53,975 nucleotides of DNA from Myxococcota bacterium (GTDB taxonomy: Bacteria > Myxococcota_A > Bradymonadia > UBA7976 > UBA1532), in assembly GCA_018813065.1 (NCBI GenBank), contig JAHJCH010000327.1:1-53975 (forward strand), read 5' to 3'. The notes under the pieces were generated by a model, which searched no databases, had not been told where the DNA came from, and saw nothing but the letters and a program-made list of their open reading frames with translations. Position 1 is the stretch's first letter. Each line of letters begins with the position of its first letter. Below are positions 16,489 to 24,745 of the stretch, piece after piece. The position numbers and the translations under genes are program-made.

Positions 16489-19400
16489 ATGAGATCAACG
16501 CTATACGCGCTGCGACCTCCACCCAAGGTCTTGCTCTTGTGTCTCTTCCTGACCGCCTGCGGCAGCCCCACGGGCTGTGAAGGCGAGGCGCCGCCGTTCC
16601 CCAATAAAGATCGGGTTCACAGCGCCATTCAGGTGCGAATCTCATCGCAAGGGTTCTCTTTCCTCACAGAGAGCGTCGGCGGCCTCATCGAGCAGCAGCT
16701 CCCCGAGGGGCTCAGCGTCTGCGTCCCAGGGGCGGGCGACACGGTGCGCATCCTCGGCTTTGACATCGTCACTTGGGGCTACTGCCAAGCGCCCAGCTGC
16801 GCTGGCGGCGCGCCGGGCTGCCCCATCAACATCTCCCTCTTAGGCGTGGAGCTGACGCCCATTGAGCCCAACCGAATCAAGGCCACCGCCACCTTCGATC
16901 AGATCGACGCCCGCTTTGACATCTTCGCTGACGGCCTCATCGAGTGCGCGTTGAGCATCCACGCCGAGGCCTTCCCCGTGGAGGCCGACCTGATCCTCTC
17001 CACCCCCGATCCTCTCCGTGACTTCACCTTCCGCGTCGAGCAGCCGCGCTTCAACATCGCCGATCTCAACCCAGATCTTGAAGGCGATGGGGGCATCAGT
17101 GAGCTGTGTGACGCCATCGGCGGGCTGATCAACCTCCCTTGGCTGGGCGATCTGATCCTGGATCTGATCCAATCGAGCGTGGAGCCGATGATCGCCGACA
17201 CGCTGGCGACGGTGATCGAGGACTTCACCTGTATGACCTGCGTCAACAACCGTGACTGCCCTGTGGAGGGCGGCGGTCGCTGCGAGGGTGGGCGCTGCGT
17301 CACCCAGGCGGGCTGCGTGCCCAAGCCCTTGGGCGTGGAGGGCGCCATCAACCTCGGCGATGTACTGGGTCAATTCTCGCCCGGCCTCGACGCCGAGATT
17401 CAATACCTCGCCACCCCAGGCAGCTACGTCCAGGTCGAGCAGCAAGGGCTCTCGATGGGCGTCATCGCCGGCTTCACCAGCGCCCGTGATCGCTGCGCGC
17501 CCGATCGCCCTCAGCCCACCACCCAGGAGCCCGCCCGCGCCGATCTCCTGCGCGGCAACCTCGGCCCCAACGGCCAGCCCTTCGAGGCCGCCTTCGGCGT
17601 GACCCGCCTCGCCTTGGAGCACGCCGCCTGGGCCGCCTTCAACAGCGGCGCGCTGTGCCTCTCGCTCACCGCCGATCAGGTGGAGATGCTCAACACGCGG
17701 ACGCTGGGCATCGCCCTGCCTGAGCTGCAAAGCGTCACCCGAGGCCCCGCCCCCCTGGCCGTGACCCTCTCCCCTCAGCAGGTGCCGCAGATCACCATCG
17801 GCGCCAATCAGACCGCCCCAGATCCCGATAATGAGGGGCAGGTCGTCCTCATCGATCCGCTGATCACGCTGACGATCCCTGAGCTGTGGATCGACTTCCA
17901 CGCCTTTATGGAGCAGCGCTGGGTGCGCATCTTCAGCCTCAAAGCCGACGTCGTCTTGCCCCTCGGCGTGGACTTCACGCCCGATAACCGCTTGATCCCC
18001 CTGCTGGGCGATCTGGCTGGCGCGCTGTCCAACCTGGAGACGCACAACGGCGAGCTGCTCCTTGATGATCTGAGCCGCCTCGAAGGCCTGCTGCCGGTGC
18101 TGATCGCCCCATTGGCCAACATGGCCAGCAGCGGGCTCATCGAGCCCATCGCCATCCCTGAGCTGATGGGCTTCCAGCTCAACCTCCAAGACGGCGGGGT
18201 GACGGGCATTGAGGAGGGCCGCCTCTTGGCCGTCTTCGCCGCCTTTGATCGCGCGGCGGCCAAGGCCGACGAGGGGGGCGCGCCCTCACCCGCAGAGACG
18301 GCGGTCAAGGTCACCCAGATCCACACCCCCAGCACGGCCACCTTCGCCTCGGGCAAGGGCGCCTGGCGCGCCCCCTTCGCCGAGGTCGAGGTCAGCAGCG
18401 ACGCCGAGGACGCGGAGTTCTCTTGGCGGATCAAGGGCGAGATGTGGCGGCCCTTTACGCGCGCGCGCTCATTTATCGTGCGCAGCCCCCTCTTCCTGCT
18501 CCAAGGCCGCCACACGCTGGAGGTCAGGGCGCGGCGCGTCGGCGACTACCGCAGCCTCGATCCCACGCCAGCGACGGCGGAGATCATCATCGACAGCCAA
18601 GCCCCCGAGCTGACCTTGGCGGCGCGCGGCGCGCGGATCGAGGTCGCCGCCCATGACTGGATCACCCCCGAGCCTGAGCTGGAGATCCAACTCGACGATG
18701 GCCCTTGGGCGCGCCTGGGCGGTCAAGACCTCGATCTGGAGGGGGTCGGTGTCGTGCGCGCTCGGGCCACGGACGAGGCGGGGCAGCGCAGCGAGGCGGA
18801 GATCATCGTTGAGCGTGAGCAGGCGCTGATCGGGCGGCCCTCCCCGGAGGATCGCCGCGCGGCGGAGGCGGGCGACGCGGGCGGGATGTGCAGCCAGGCC
18901 CGGCCAGGGGCGCCCGCCCCGCTGTGGCTCTTGCTGCTCATCGTGGCGCTGCCCCTTCGGCGGCGTTGGGCTTTTTTCTTCGCCGCAGCCTTGACCCTCG
19001 CCCTTGGCTGCTCTGATGAGGTGGCGGGGACCGATAAGACCGACGCCAGCCCCGCAGCGGACGTCGGCCCCGGCGCCGATGTGGTCGATCTGCGCTGCAA
19101 GTCCGACGCGGACTGCCCCAACGGTGTCTGCCGCAGCGTCGAGGGGGTCATGACCTGCGTGCTCTTGACCTGCGAGGACGATCCCAGCCTGTGCCAAGGC
19201 ATGAGCTGCGCCCACGGCGGGGAGGCCAGCTGCCAAGGCGGGGTCTGCCAGTGCGAGCCCTTCTGCCCCGAGGGCTGCCCCGGCACCCAGTACTGCTGTT
19301 ATCTGCGCAACACCTGCGAGAACCCCGCGCCAGACTGCGCGCTGGCCCGCTGTGAGCCCGGCTTCGACGTCAGCGTCGAGGTCCCCGGCGGGATGAGCCC

Positions 19401-20631
19401 CGTCACCTGCCAGCGTGAGGGCGATCAGTGTGGCTGCGTGGAGAAGGCGCCCCTCAACGCCAAGCGCATCGGCCGCTACAGCGACATGGCGATCTATCAA
19501 GGGCGGGCCTATGTCTCCGCCTACGCCGAGGACTACGGCGATCTCGTGGTGGGGCGGGTCAACGGCGAGCAGATCGACTGGATGTGGGTGGATGGCGTGC
19601 CCAGCGACGGCGAGATCATCGCCGGGCCTTCTGGGCCACGGGGGGGGATCAGCGCCGTGGGGCCGGACGTGGGCCGAATGACCGCCATCGCCACGGGGCC
19701 AGAGGGGCAAATCCACGTCGCCTACTATGACGTGACCGCCGGTGACCTCAAGTACGCCTTGGGCATAGAGCGCCTGGGGGGCCTCACTTGGTCGGTGATG
19801 ACCCTCGACGCCGACGGCGACGCGGGGACCTGGCCGAGCATCGCCGTCAACGGCGAGGGGCTGGCGGGCGTGGCCTACCGCGCCCAGTCCGAGCAGGTCA
19901 CCCAGCTGCGCTATGTCCAAGCCCGCGCCGCCAACCCCGACAACCCCTCGGCCTGGGGGGCGCCTGTGGTCCTCCAAGAGCGGCTCATCGAGGACGCCTC
20001 CACCGCCTACCCGGAGGGCACGGGGCTGTTCACCAGCCAAGCCGTTGATCCACAAGGGCGCGTCACCCTGGCTTGGTATGACCGCACGCTCGGCGCCCTC
20101 TTCTGGGCGCGCGGCGATGGGCTGGGCTTTGGCCCCCCGGAGCAGCTGGCGGGCTGGGGGCACCCCAGCCGCGAGGGCGACATGGGCGCCAACGTAGACA
20201 TCACCTTTGACGCTGAGGGCAACGCGCACCTCTGCTACCAAGACGGGACCATCGATGGCCTGCGCTACCTCGCCCCTGCGCTGGGTCTTGATGAGATCAT
20301 CGACGACGGCGTGCGCATCGGCTACGGGGGCCGCGAGCACGCGCTGCACGTGGTGGGTGAGGACTGCAACATCCTGATCGATGAAGCGGGGGCGCCGCTG
20401 GTGATCTACCAAGACGCCACCGCCCAAGATCTGCTGATCCTGCGCGCGGTCGGCCCCGACAGCTGGGAGCGGGCGACCATCGCCGGGCGGGAGGCCAGCT
20501 ATGAGGGCGCCTTTGGCTTCTACACCCGCGCGCGTCGCGTCGAGGGCGCGCTGTGGATCAGCCACTACGTCTATCGCAACCAAGCTCAGCCCCGTCAGGA
20601 GGGGCTGGAGATCACCACCTGGCGTCTTTAA
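16489..20631 (+). CDS. Giant surface protein with internal MYXO-CTERM tail and lipobox (paralog B)
   Basis: A 1380-residue paralog of the protein at 10059-13925. The N-terminus is a clear lipoprotein signal (LLLCLFLTAC, lipobox LTAC). The first half includes a Cys-rich insert (CVNNRDCP...GRCEGGRC) and an Ig-like segment (SWRIKGEMWRPF). Cys801, a hydrophobic stretch and LRRR make a MYXO-CTERM-like tail, followed directly by a second hydrophobic stretch and lipobox TLALGC (Cys841). The second half again has a Cys-rich region and propeller-like repeats (GRYSDMAIYQG, AYYDVTAGDLKYA, AWYDRTLGALFWA). The shared start SAIQVRISSQGFSFL against HALQAQISDQGLRYL shows common descent. A GTG at 18943 could start the second half separately. 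ATG 16489 was taken because it gives a complete lipoprotein signal. Function unknown. Confidence 0.85.
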   Translation: MRSTLYALRPPPKVLLLCLFLTACGSPTGCEGEAPPFPNKDRVHSAIQVRISSQGFSFLTESVGGLIEQQLPEGLSVCVPGAGDTVRILGFDIVTWGYCQAPSCAGGAPGCPINISLLGVELTPIEPNRIKATATFDQIDARFDIFADGLIECALSIHAEAFPVEADLILSTPDPLRDFTFRVEQPRFNIADLNPDLEGDGGISELCDAIGGLINLPWLGDLILDLIQSSVEPMIADTLATVIEDFTCMTCVNNRDCPVEGGGRCEGGRCVTQAGCVPKPLGVEGAINLGDVLGQFSPGLDAEIQYLATPGSYVQVEQQGLSMGVIAGFTSARDRCAPDRPQPTTQEPARADLLRGNLGPNGQPFEAAFGVTRLALEHAAWAAFNSGALCLSLTADQVEMLNTRTLGIALPELQSVTRGPAPLAVTLSPQQVPQITIGANQTAPDPDNEGQVVLIDPLITLTIPELWIDFHAFMEQRWVRIFSLKADVVLPLGVDFTPDNRLIPLLGDLAGALSNLETHNGELLLDDLSRLEGLLPVLIAPLANMASSGLIEPIAIPELMGFQLNLQDGGVTGIEEGRLLAVFAAFDRAAAKADEGGAPSPAETAVKVTQIHTPSTATFASGKGAWRAPFAEVEVSSDAEDAEFSWRIKGEMWRPFTRARSFIVRSPLFLLQGRHTLEVRARRVGDYRSLDPTPATAEIIIDSQAPELTLAARGARIEVAAHDWITPEPELEIQLDDGPWARLGGQDLDLEGVGVVRARATDEAGQRSEAEIIVEREQALIGRPSPEDRRAAEAGDAGGMCSQARPGAPAPLWLLLLIVALPLRRRWAFFFAAALTLALGCSDEVAGTDKTDASPAADVGPGADVVDLRCKSDADCPNGVCRSVEGVMTCVLLTCEDDPSLCQGMSCAHGGEASCQGGVCQCEPFCPEGCPGTQYCCYLRNTCENPAPDCALARCEPGFDVSVEVPGGMSPVTCQREGDQCGCVEKAPLNAKRIGRYSDMAIYQGRAYVSAYAEDYGDLVVGRVNGEQIDWMWVDGVPSDGEIIAGPSGPRGGISAVGPDVGRMTAIATGPEGQIHVAYYDVTAGDLKYALGIERLGGLTWSVMTLDADGDAGTWPSIAVNGEGLAGVAYRAQSEQVTQLRYVQARAANPDNPSAWGAPVVLQERLIEDASTAYPEGTGLFTSQAVDPQGRVTLAWYDRTLGALFWARGDGLGFGPPEQLAGWGHPSREGDMGANVDITFDAEGNAHLCYQDGTIDGLRYLAPALGLDEIIDDGVRIGYGGREHALHVVGEDCNILIDEAGAPLVIYQDATAQDLLILRAVGPDSWERATIAGREASYEGAFGFYTRARRVEGALWISHYVYRNQAQPRQEGLEITTWRL
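18889..19011 (+). other. Back-to-back MYXO-CTERM-like tail and lipoprotein signal inside paralog B
   Basis: Cys801 (18889-18891), a Pro-rich spacer, the hydrophobic run WLLLLIVALPL, RRR, then WAFFFAAALTLALGC ending at Cys841 (19009-19011). Same order and spacing as in paralog A although the residues differ, so the arrangement has been kept by selection rather than created by an assembly error. Confidence 0.75.
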
Positions 20632-20749
20632 AAAATCGCCCGGATCGGGGTCGGCGAGGCGTCGTTTTTGCCCTCGATTTTGATGTCGGCAGAGGTGGTC
20701 AAACTACCTACAAAAGACTACCAAGTTTCATCCCATAGAGAATGAAAAA

Positions 20750-21060
20750 AGTCCACATTTTGCCATTTTACCCTGTTGATAACCGGGTTTTTTCTGTGGA
20801 AAAGTGGCCCTTTCCTGTGGATAACTTGAGGCCAAACTGTGGAAAAACTGTTGAAAACTTTTTCATGCAAATGGAGTTTTCAACAGCTTTTCCACAGGGC
20901 AAGTCGAGTTATCAACAGGGTTCTCCACAGCCGCAAAACAGGTGTTTCCTGAATATATTCATGGAGTTACCGAGCGAACTCCACAATTCAACAGCCCCTT
21001 ATTACTATTACTATAGAGATACAGTTTAATTTTGGGTTTATCTTCATGATCATCATAACG
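20750..21060. other. Probable chromosomal replication origin (oriC)
   Basis: The 616-bp gap before dnaN contains at least nine DnaA-box-like 9-mers. On the plus strand they are at 20774, 20795, 20816 (perfect TGTGGATAA), 20838 and 20849; in the opposite orientation they are at 20877, 20888, 20909 and 20921. They are followed by an AT-rich stretch from about 20985 to 21060 containing TTATTACTATTACTATAG (20999-21016). This resembles the repeated trinucleotides (DnaA-trios) that border the unwinding site in Bacillus subtilis and others. Placement just upstream of dnaN-recF fits a bacterial origin. dnaA itself is not adjacent. The open frame at 20742-21029 is not considered a gene. Confidence 0.85.
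20774..20929. repeat. Inverted array of DnaA boxes
   Basis: Five boxes (TGTTGATAA, TGTGGAAAA, TGTGGATAA, TGTGGAAAA, TGTTGAAAA) point one way and four (TTTTCAACA, TTTTCCACA, TTATCAACA, TTCTCCACA) the other, around a centre near 20867. Only the box at 20816 matches the consensus fully; the rest differ by one or two bases. Weaker candidates lie at 20977 and 20985. Confidence 0.85.
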
Positions 21061-21180
21061 CGCGAGGCCCTCCGGGCTGGGAAAATGGGCCAAATGGGGC
21101 TGGGGAAATCGAGCCGCTGAGGCAGGGGAGATGGGCCACACGCCCCTCAAGATATCCCTTCATTTTTTCAGGTCGGTGTA

Positions 21181-21201
21181 CTACAAGTCGGGCTCAAAAA
21201 A
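21181..21201 (+). promoter_or_regulatory. Element shared with the nrdJ upstream region
   Basis: CTACAAGTCGGGCTCAAAAA lies 48 bp before dnaN. A near copy, CTTACAATCGGGCTCAAAAA, lies at 26872-26891 before nrdJ. The identical core is TCGGGCTCAAAAA. It could be a promoter or a shared operator; no factor is assigned. Confidence 0.4.
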
Positions 21202-21247
21202 TGACCGCTCCAAGCAACGACTCAACCTGTGAGTCGAGGGGATCGCG

Positions 21248-22363
21248 ATGAAGCTCACCGTCAACCGCGACGCGCTCGTCCAAGCGCTCAGTCGAATCCA
21301 AGGGGTCATCAGCCGTAAGGCCAGCCTCCCGATCCTCAGCAACGTCCTCGTCGAGGCCACCGCCGAGGGGCTCTTGCGGGTCGCCGCCACCGATCTCGAC
21401 GTGACCATCGATGGCTGGATCCCGGCGGGCGTAGAGCAGGATGGCCGCACGACGGTGAACGGTAAGCGGCTCTTTGAGGTCACAAAGAGCCTCTCCGAGG
21501 GGGATATCTACCTGGATCTCACCCAAGAAGACCGCCTGATGATCCGCAGCGGCAAGGTTGAGTTTGTGCTCAACTGCACCAACGGCGATGAGTACCCCGC
21601 CTTGCCCTCATCCGAGGGCGTGGAGTTCGTCGCCGTAGACGGCGAGGTGCTCCGCGAGCTGATCGAGCGTACGATGTTCTCCGTCTCCAGCGATGACTCA
21701 CGCCCCAACCTCAACGGCGTCTATTTCTGCGCCTTGGGCGAGGGTCGTGTGCGCATGGTCTCTACAGACGGGCATCGCCTGAGCCTCGGCGAGCGCGTCG
21801 CGGAGCGTGGCGAGGAGATCCCCTCTGGTGATCCGCTGATTATCCCTCGCAAGGGCCTCAGCGAGCTGAAGCGCGTGCTCGACGAGGTTGGTCGTGAGGT
21901 CCGCTTTGGCTTTATGGAGAACAACCTGGTCCTCTCGGCTGAAGACCTCACGCTGTTTATCCGCCTCATCGACCTCAAATTCCCCGATTACAAGGCAGTC
22001 ATTCCCAAGAGCAATCAATATCAAATCTTGATTGACCGCCTTACGTTCCTCGGCGCGCTCAAGCGCATCGGGTTATTGGCCAGCGACCGCACCAAGAGCG
22101 TCAAGATCGAGCTTCAGCCAGGCTTGATGACCCTCACCAGCGAGAACTCCGACATGGGCCGCGCCCGTGAGGAGCTGTCGATCTCGGGCTTCGATGGGCA
22201 GCAGCTGGAGATCGCCTTCAACGCCCGCTATGTCCGCGACATCCTCTCCATCCTCACCGCTGATCGCGTGGAGATGTCGCTCAATCAGGAGCTGGCTCCA
22301 GGCCTCTTCCGCGAGGAAGACAACAGCGCCTATCTCTTCGTGGTCATGCCCATCCGGGTCTGA
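21248..22363 (+). CDS. dnaN: DNA polymerase III sliding clamp (beta subunit)
   Basis: A 371-residue protein, the normal length for the beta clamp. The N-terminus MKLTVNRDALVQALSRIQGV, the LPILSNVLVEA block, ATDLDVTI in the first domain, and the C-terminal AYLFVVMPIRV (family ending YVVMPMRL) are diagnostic. The dimeric ring encircles DNA and tethers the replicative polymerase; it also recruits ligase, MutS and DnaA regulators. It is the first gene after the origin, with GAGGGGAT before ATG 21248, and is separated from recF by 3 bp. Confidence 0.98.
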   Translation: MKLTVNRDALVQALSRIQGVISRKASLPILSNVLVEATAEGLLRVAATDLDVTIDGWIPAGVEQDGRTTVNGKRLFEVTKSLSEGDIYLDLTQEDRLMIRSGKVEFVLNCTNGDEYPALPSSEGVEFVAVDGEVLRELIERTMFSVSSDDSRPNLNGVYFCALGEGRVRMVSTDGHRLSLGERVAERGEEIPSGDPLIIPRKGLSELKRVLDEVGREVRFGFMENNLVLSAEDLTLFIRLIDLKFPDYKAVIPKSNQYQILIDRLTFLGALKRIGLLASDRTKSVKIELQPGLMTLTSENSDMGRAREELSISGFDGQQLEIAFNARYVRDILSILTADRVEMSLNQELAPGLFREEDNSAYLFVVMPIRV

Positions 22364-22366
22364 TGC

Positions 22367-23440
22367 GTGCAGCTTGACCGCCTCGCGCTGAAGGATTTTC
22401 GCGGCTTTACGGCCCTGGACCTTCAGCCTCACCCGCGCTTCAACGTGCTCTGGGGTGAGAACGCCAGCGGCAAGACCAACTTGCTTGAGGCCATCTTCTG
22501 GCTCGCCACGCTCCGCCCCATCCGCGCCCGGCTCCGCGAGCTGGTCCGCTTCGAGCAGCCCGCCGCCTCGGCGGAGGGTTGGATCAACCAAGATGGGCTC
22601 ATCCACCACCTCGCCGTGGAGACACAGGGGGGCGAGCGGATCGCCAAGCGCGAGGGCAAGCGCGTGGACGTCGCCGACTACTTCGGCGCCTTGGCGGTGA
22701 TCCTCTTCACGCCCGAGGACGTGCTCATCATCCGCGGCCCCCCCGCCGATCGTCGCCGGCTCTTGGACCGCGCCATCTTCACCCGCCGCCCCGCCTACCT
22801 CAGCGACGTCATCCACTTCAAGCGCGCCCTCGACGCCCGCAACCGGCTGCTCAAGGAGGGCGCCGCCGATGCCCACCTGGAGGCCTTTGAGATCAGCCTC
22901 GCCGCCTACAGCGCGCGCCTCGTCGCCGCCCGACAGGCCTATGTCGAGGCCCTGGCGCCGCGCTTCCAGGTGGCTTTCAGCGCGATCATGGGCGAGGAGA
23001 TCGAGGCGACGCTGCGCTACCGCCCCAGCCTCGAAGCCGAGGCGCCCGCCGCCTTCGAGGCCGCCTGGCGCGAAGATCGCCCCCGTGATCGCCAGCGAGG
23101 CTTCACGCAGCGTGGGCCGCAGTTGGATGATCTCAGCCTCCGCGTTCAAGATCGCCCCGCCCGCGCCTTCGCCAGCCAAGGCCAGCAGCGGGCGCTGATC
23201 TTGGCCCTCAAGATCGCCGAGATCGATCTGCTCCAGGCGCTCGCTCGTCGCCCCGTGCTCCTCCTCGATGACGTCTCCAGCGAGCTGGACCCGCGCCGCA
23301 GCGCGCGCCTCTTTGACTTCCTCGCCGCCTTCGAGGGGCAGGTCTTCATCACCACCACCGATCGGGCCTTTATCCCGATCACGTCCGACGCCCAGAGCTG
23401 GAGGCTCAGCCATGGAGAAGTTCGTCATTCAGGGGGGTAA
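22367..23440 (+). CDS. recF: DNA replication and repair protein RecF
   Basis: A 357-residue SMC-like ATPase. The N-terminus LDRLALKDFRGF is the RecF hallmark; Walker A is GENASGKTNLLEAIF; a LLDRAIF segment follows, and the ABC signature/Walker B region appears as ASQGQQRALILALKIAEIDL and PVLLLDDVSSELD. RecF with RecO and RecR loads RecA at gaps in single-stranded DNA. It starts at GTG 22367, three bases after the dnaN stop, and its last 29 bp overlap the start of murA, so the three genes are translated as a unit. Confidence 0.97.
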   Translation: MQLDRLALKDFRGFTALDLQPHPRFNVLWGENASGKTNLLEAIFWLATLRPIRARLRELVRFEQPAASAEGWINQDGLIHHLAVETQGGERIAKREGKRVDVADYFGALAVILFTPEDVLIIRGPPADRRRLLDRAIFTRRPAYLSDVIHFKRALDARNRLLKEGAADAHLEAFEISLAAYSARLVAARQAYVEALAPRFQVAFSAIMGEEIEATLRYRPSLEAEAPAAFEAAWREDRPRDRQRGFTQRGPQLDDLSLRVQDRPARAFASQGQQRALILALKIAEIDLLQALARRPVLLLDDVSSELDPRRSARLFDFLAAFEGQVFITTTDRAFIPITSDAQSWRLSHGEVRHSGG

Positions 23441-24698
23441 GCCGCTGTCCGGCCGCGTCACCCCCAGCGGCAATAAGAACGAGGCCCTCCCCGCCATCGC
23501 CGCCTGCCTGCTCACCGAGGAGCCCGTCACGCTGCACAACGTCCCCAAGATCCGCGACGTGCTGGTGATGTGCGAGGTCATCAAGCGCCAGGGCGGCGAG
23601 GTGGAGTGGATCAGCGAGCACTCTGTGCGGATCTGCGCCAAGGGCATCACCGATCCGAGGCTCGACGCCGAGGCGTGCAAGAAGATCCGCGCCTCGATCC
23701 TGTTTATCGGCCCCCTCGTCGCCCGGCTGGGCCAGGCGATCCTGCCCCCGCCAGGGGGTGATGTCATTGGTCGGCGGCGGCTGGACACGCACTTCTTGGC
23801 GCTCAGCGCCCTCGGGGCGCGGGTTGATCTGGGCGATCACCTCTACGATGTGCGCGCTAAACGCCTGTTTGGTGAAGATATTTTCCTCGATGAAGCCTCA
23901 GTGACCGCGACCGAGAACGCGCTGATGGCTGCCTGCCTCGCCGAAGGACGCACCGTCTTGCGCAACGCCGCCTGTGAGCCTCACGTCAGCGGCTTGGCGC
24001 GGATGCTCAATGCGATGGGTGCTAAAATTACCGGGATTGAGACAAATCAGCTGGTGATTGAGGGTGTAGAGGCGCTGCATGGCGCTGAGCACACCATCGA
24101 CAGTGATTATCTGGAGATCGGCAGCTTTATCGGCCTCGCCGCAGTGACGCGCAGCCCCCTCACGATTGAGCGGATCAACCCGGATAATCTGCGCATGATC
24201 CGCATGATTTTTCAAAAGCTGGGCGTGGAGACGGTCCTAGAGGGCAGCGAGCTGTTTATCCCAGGTGATCAGTCCCTCGTCATCCGCAATGACTACTATG
24301 GGCTGACGCCCAAGATCGACGACGCCATTTGGCCCGCCTTCCCCACGGATCTGATGAGCATCGCCATCACGGTGGCCACCCAATGCCAAGGCACCGTGCT
24401 GTTCTTCGAGAAGATGTTTGATGGTCGGATGTTCTTTACAGACCACCTCCAGAGCATGGGGGCGCGCACCATCCTCTGCGATCCACATCGGGTGGTCGTG
24501 GTGGGGCCGCAGGTGCTGCGGGGCAGCCGGGTGGAGAGCCCGGACGTGCGCGCGGGGATGGCGCTGCTGATCGCTGGCCTCGCCGCGCGGGGTGAGACGC
24601 AGATCTTTAACATCCACCAGATCGACCGAGGCTATGAGCGCATCGAGGAGAAGCTCCAGGCCCTCGGCGCGGACATCGAGCGCCGGGTGGTGGCCTGA
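23412..24698 (+). CDS. murA: UDP-N-acetylglucosamine 1-carboxyvinyltransferase, Cys-to-Asp type
   Basis: A 428-residue enzyme that transfers enolpyruvate from PEP to UDP-GlcNAc, the first committed step of peptidoglycan synthesis. Substrate-binding K22-N23 (PSGNKNEALP), the RASILFIGPLVARLG block and the late DVRAGMALLIAGLAA block are present. The active-site loop reads PPGGDVIGRRRLD: residue 117 (codon 23760-23762, GAT) is Asp where most MurA proteins have the Cys alkylated by fosfomycin (Cys115 in E. coli). Asp at this site is known from mycobacteria and chlamydiae and gives intrinsic fosfomycin resistance. ATG 23412 begins with the usual MEKFVIQGG; the open frame upstream is recF read in another frame. 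Confidence 0.97.
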   Translation: MEKFVIQGGKPLSGRVTPSGNKNEALPAIAACLLTEEPVTLHNVPKIRDVLVMCEVIKRQGGEVEWISEHSVRICAKGITDPRLDAEACKKIRASILFIGPLVARLGQAILPPPGGDVIGRRRLDTHFLALSALGARVDLGDHLYDVRAKRLFGEDIFLDEASVTATENALMAACLAEGRTVLRNAACEPHVSGLARMLNAMGAKITGIETNQLVIEGVEALHGAEHTIDSDYLEIGSFIGLAAVTRSPLTIERINPDNLRMIRMIFQKLGVETVLEGSELFIPGDQSLVIRNDYYGLTPKIDDAIWPAFPTDLMSIAITVATQCQGTVLFFEKMFDGRMFFTDHLQSMGARTILCDPHRVVVVGPQVLRGSRVESPDVRAGMALLIAGLAARGETQIFNIHQIDRGYERIEEKLQALGADIERRVVA

Positions 24699-24745
24699 GG
24701 CGCCTTCGCCGCGCTGGGCCTGCTTGAGCGCCGCTGAAGCCCGCC

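Noticed and set aside
18469-20583. 704-residue open frame antisense to paralog B
   Set aside because: It covers a well-supported surface protein and has the composition of a codon-position shadow.
10059-20631. The internal MYXO-CTERM/lipobox junctions as frameshift or assembly artefacts
   Set aside because: Both paralogs keep the same order and frame with different sequences, which independent errors would not produce.
20742-21029. Small open frame within the putative origin
   Set aside because: Its codons are DnaA boxes and AT-rich DNA; no ribosome-binding site or protein-like composition.
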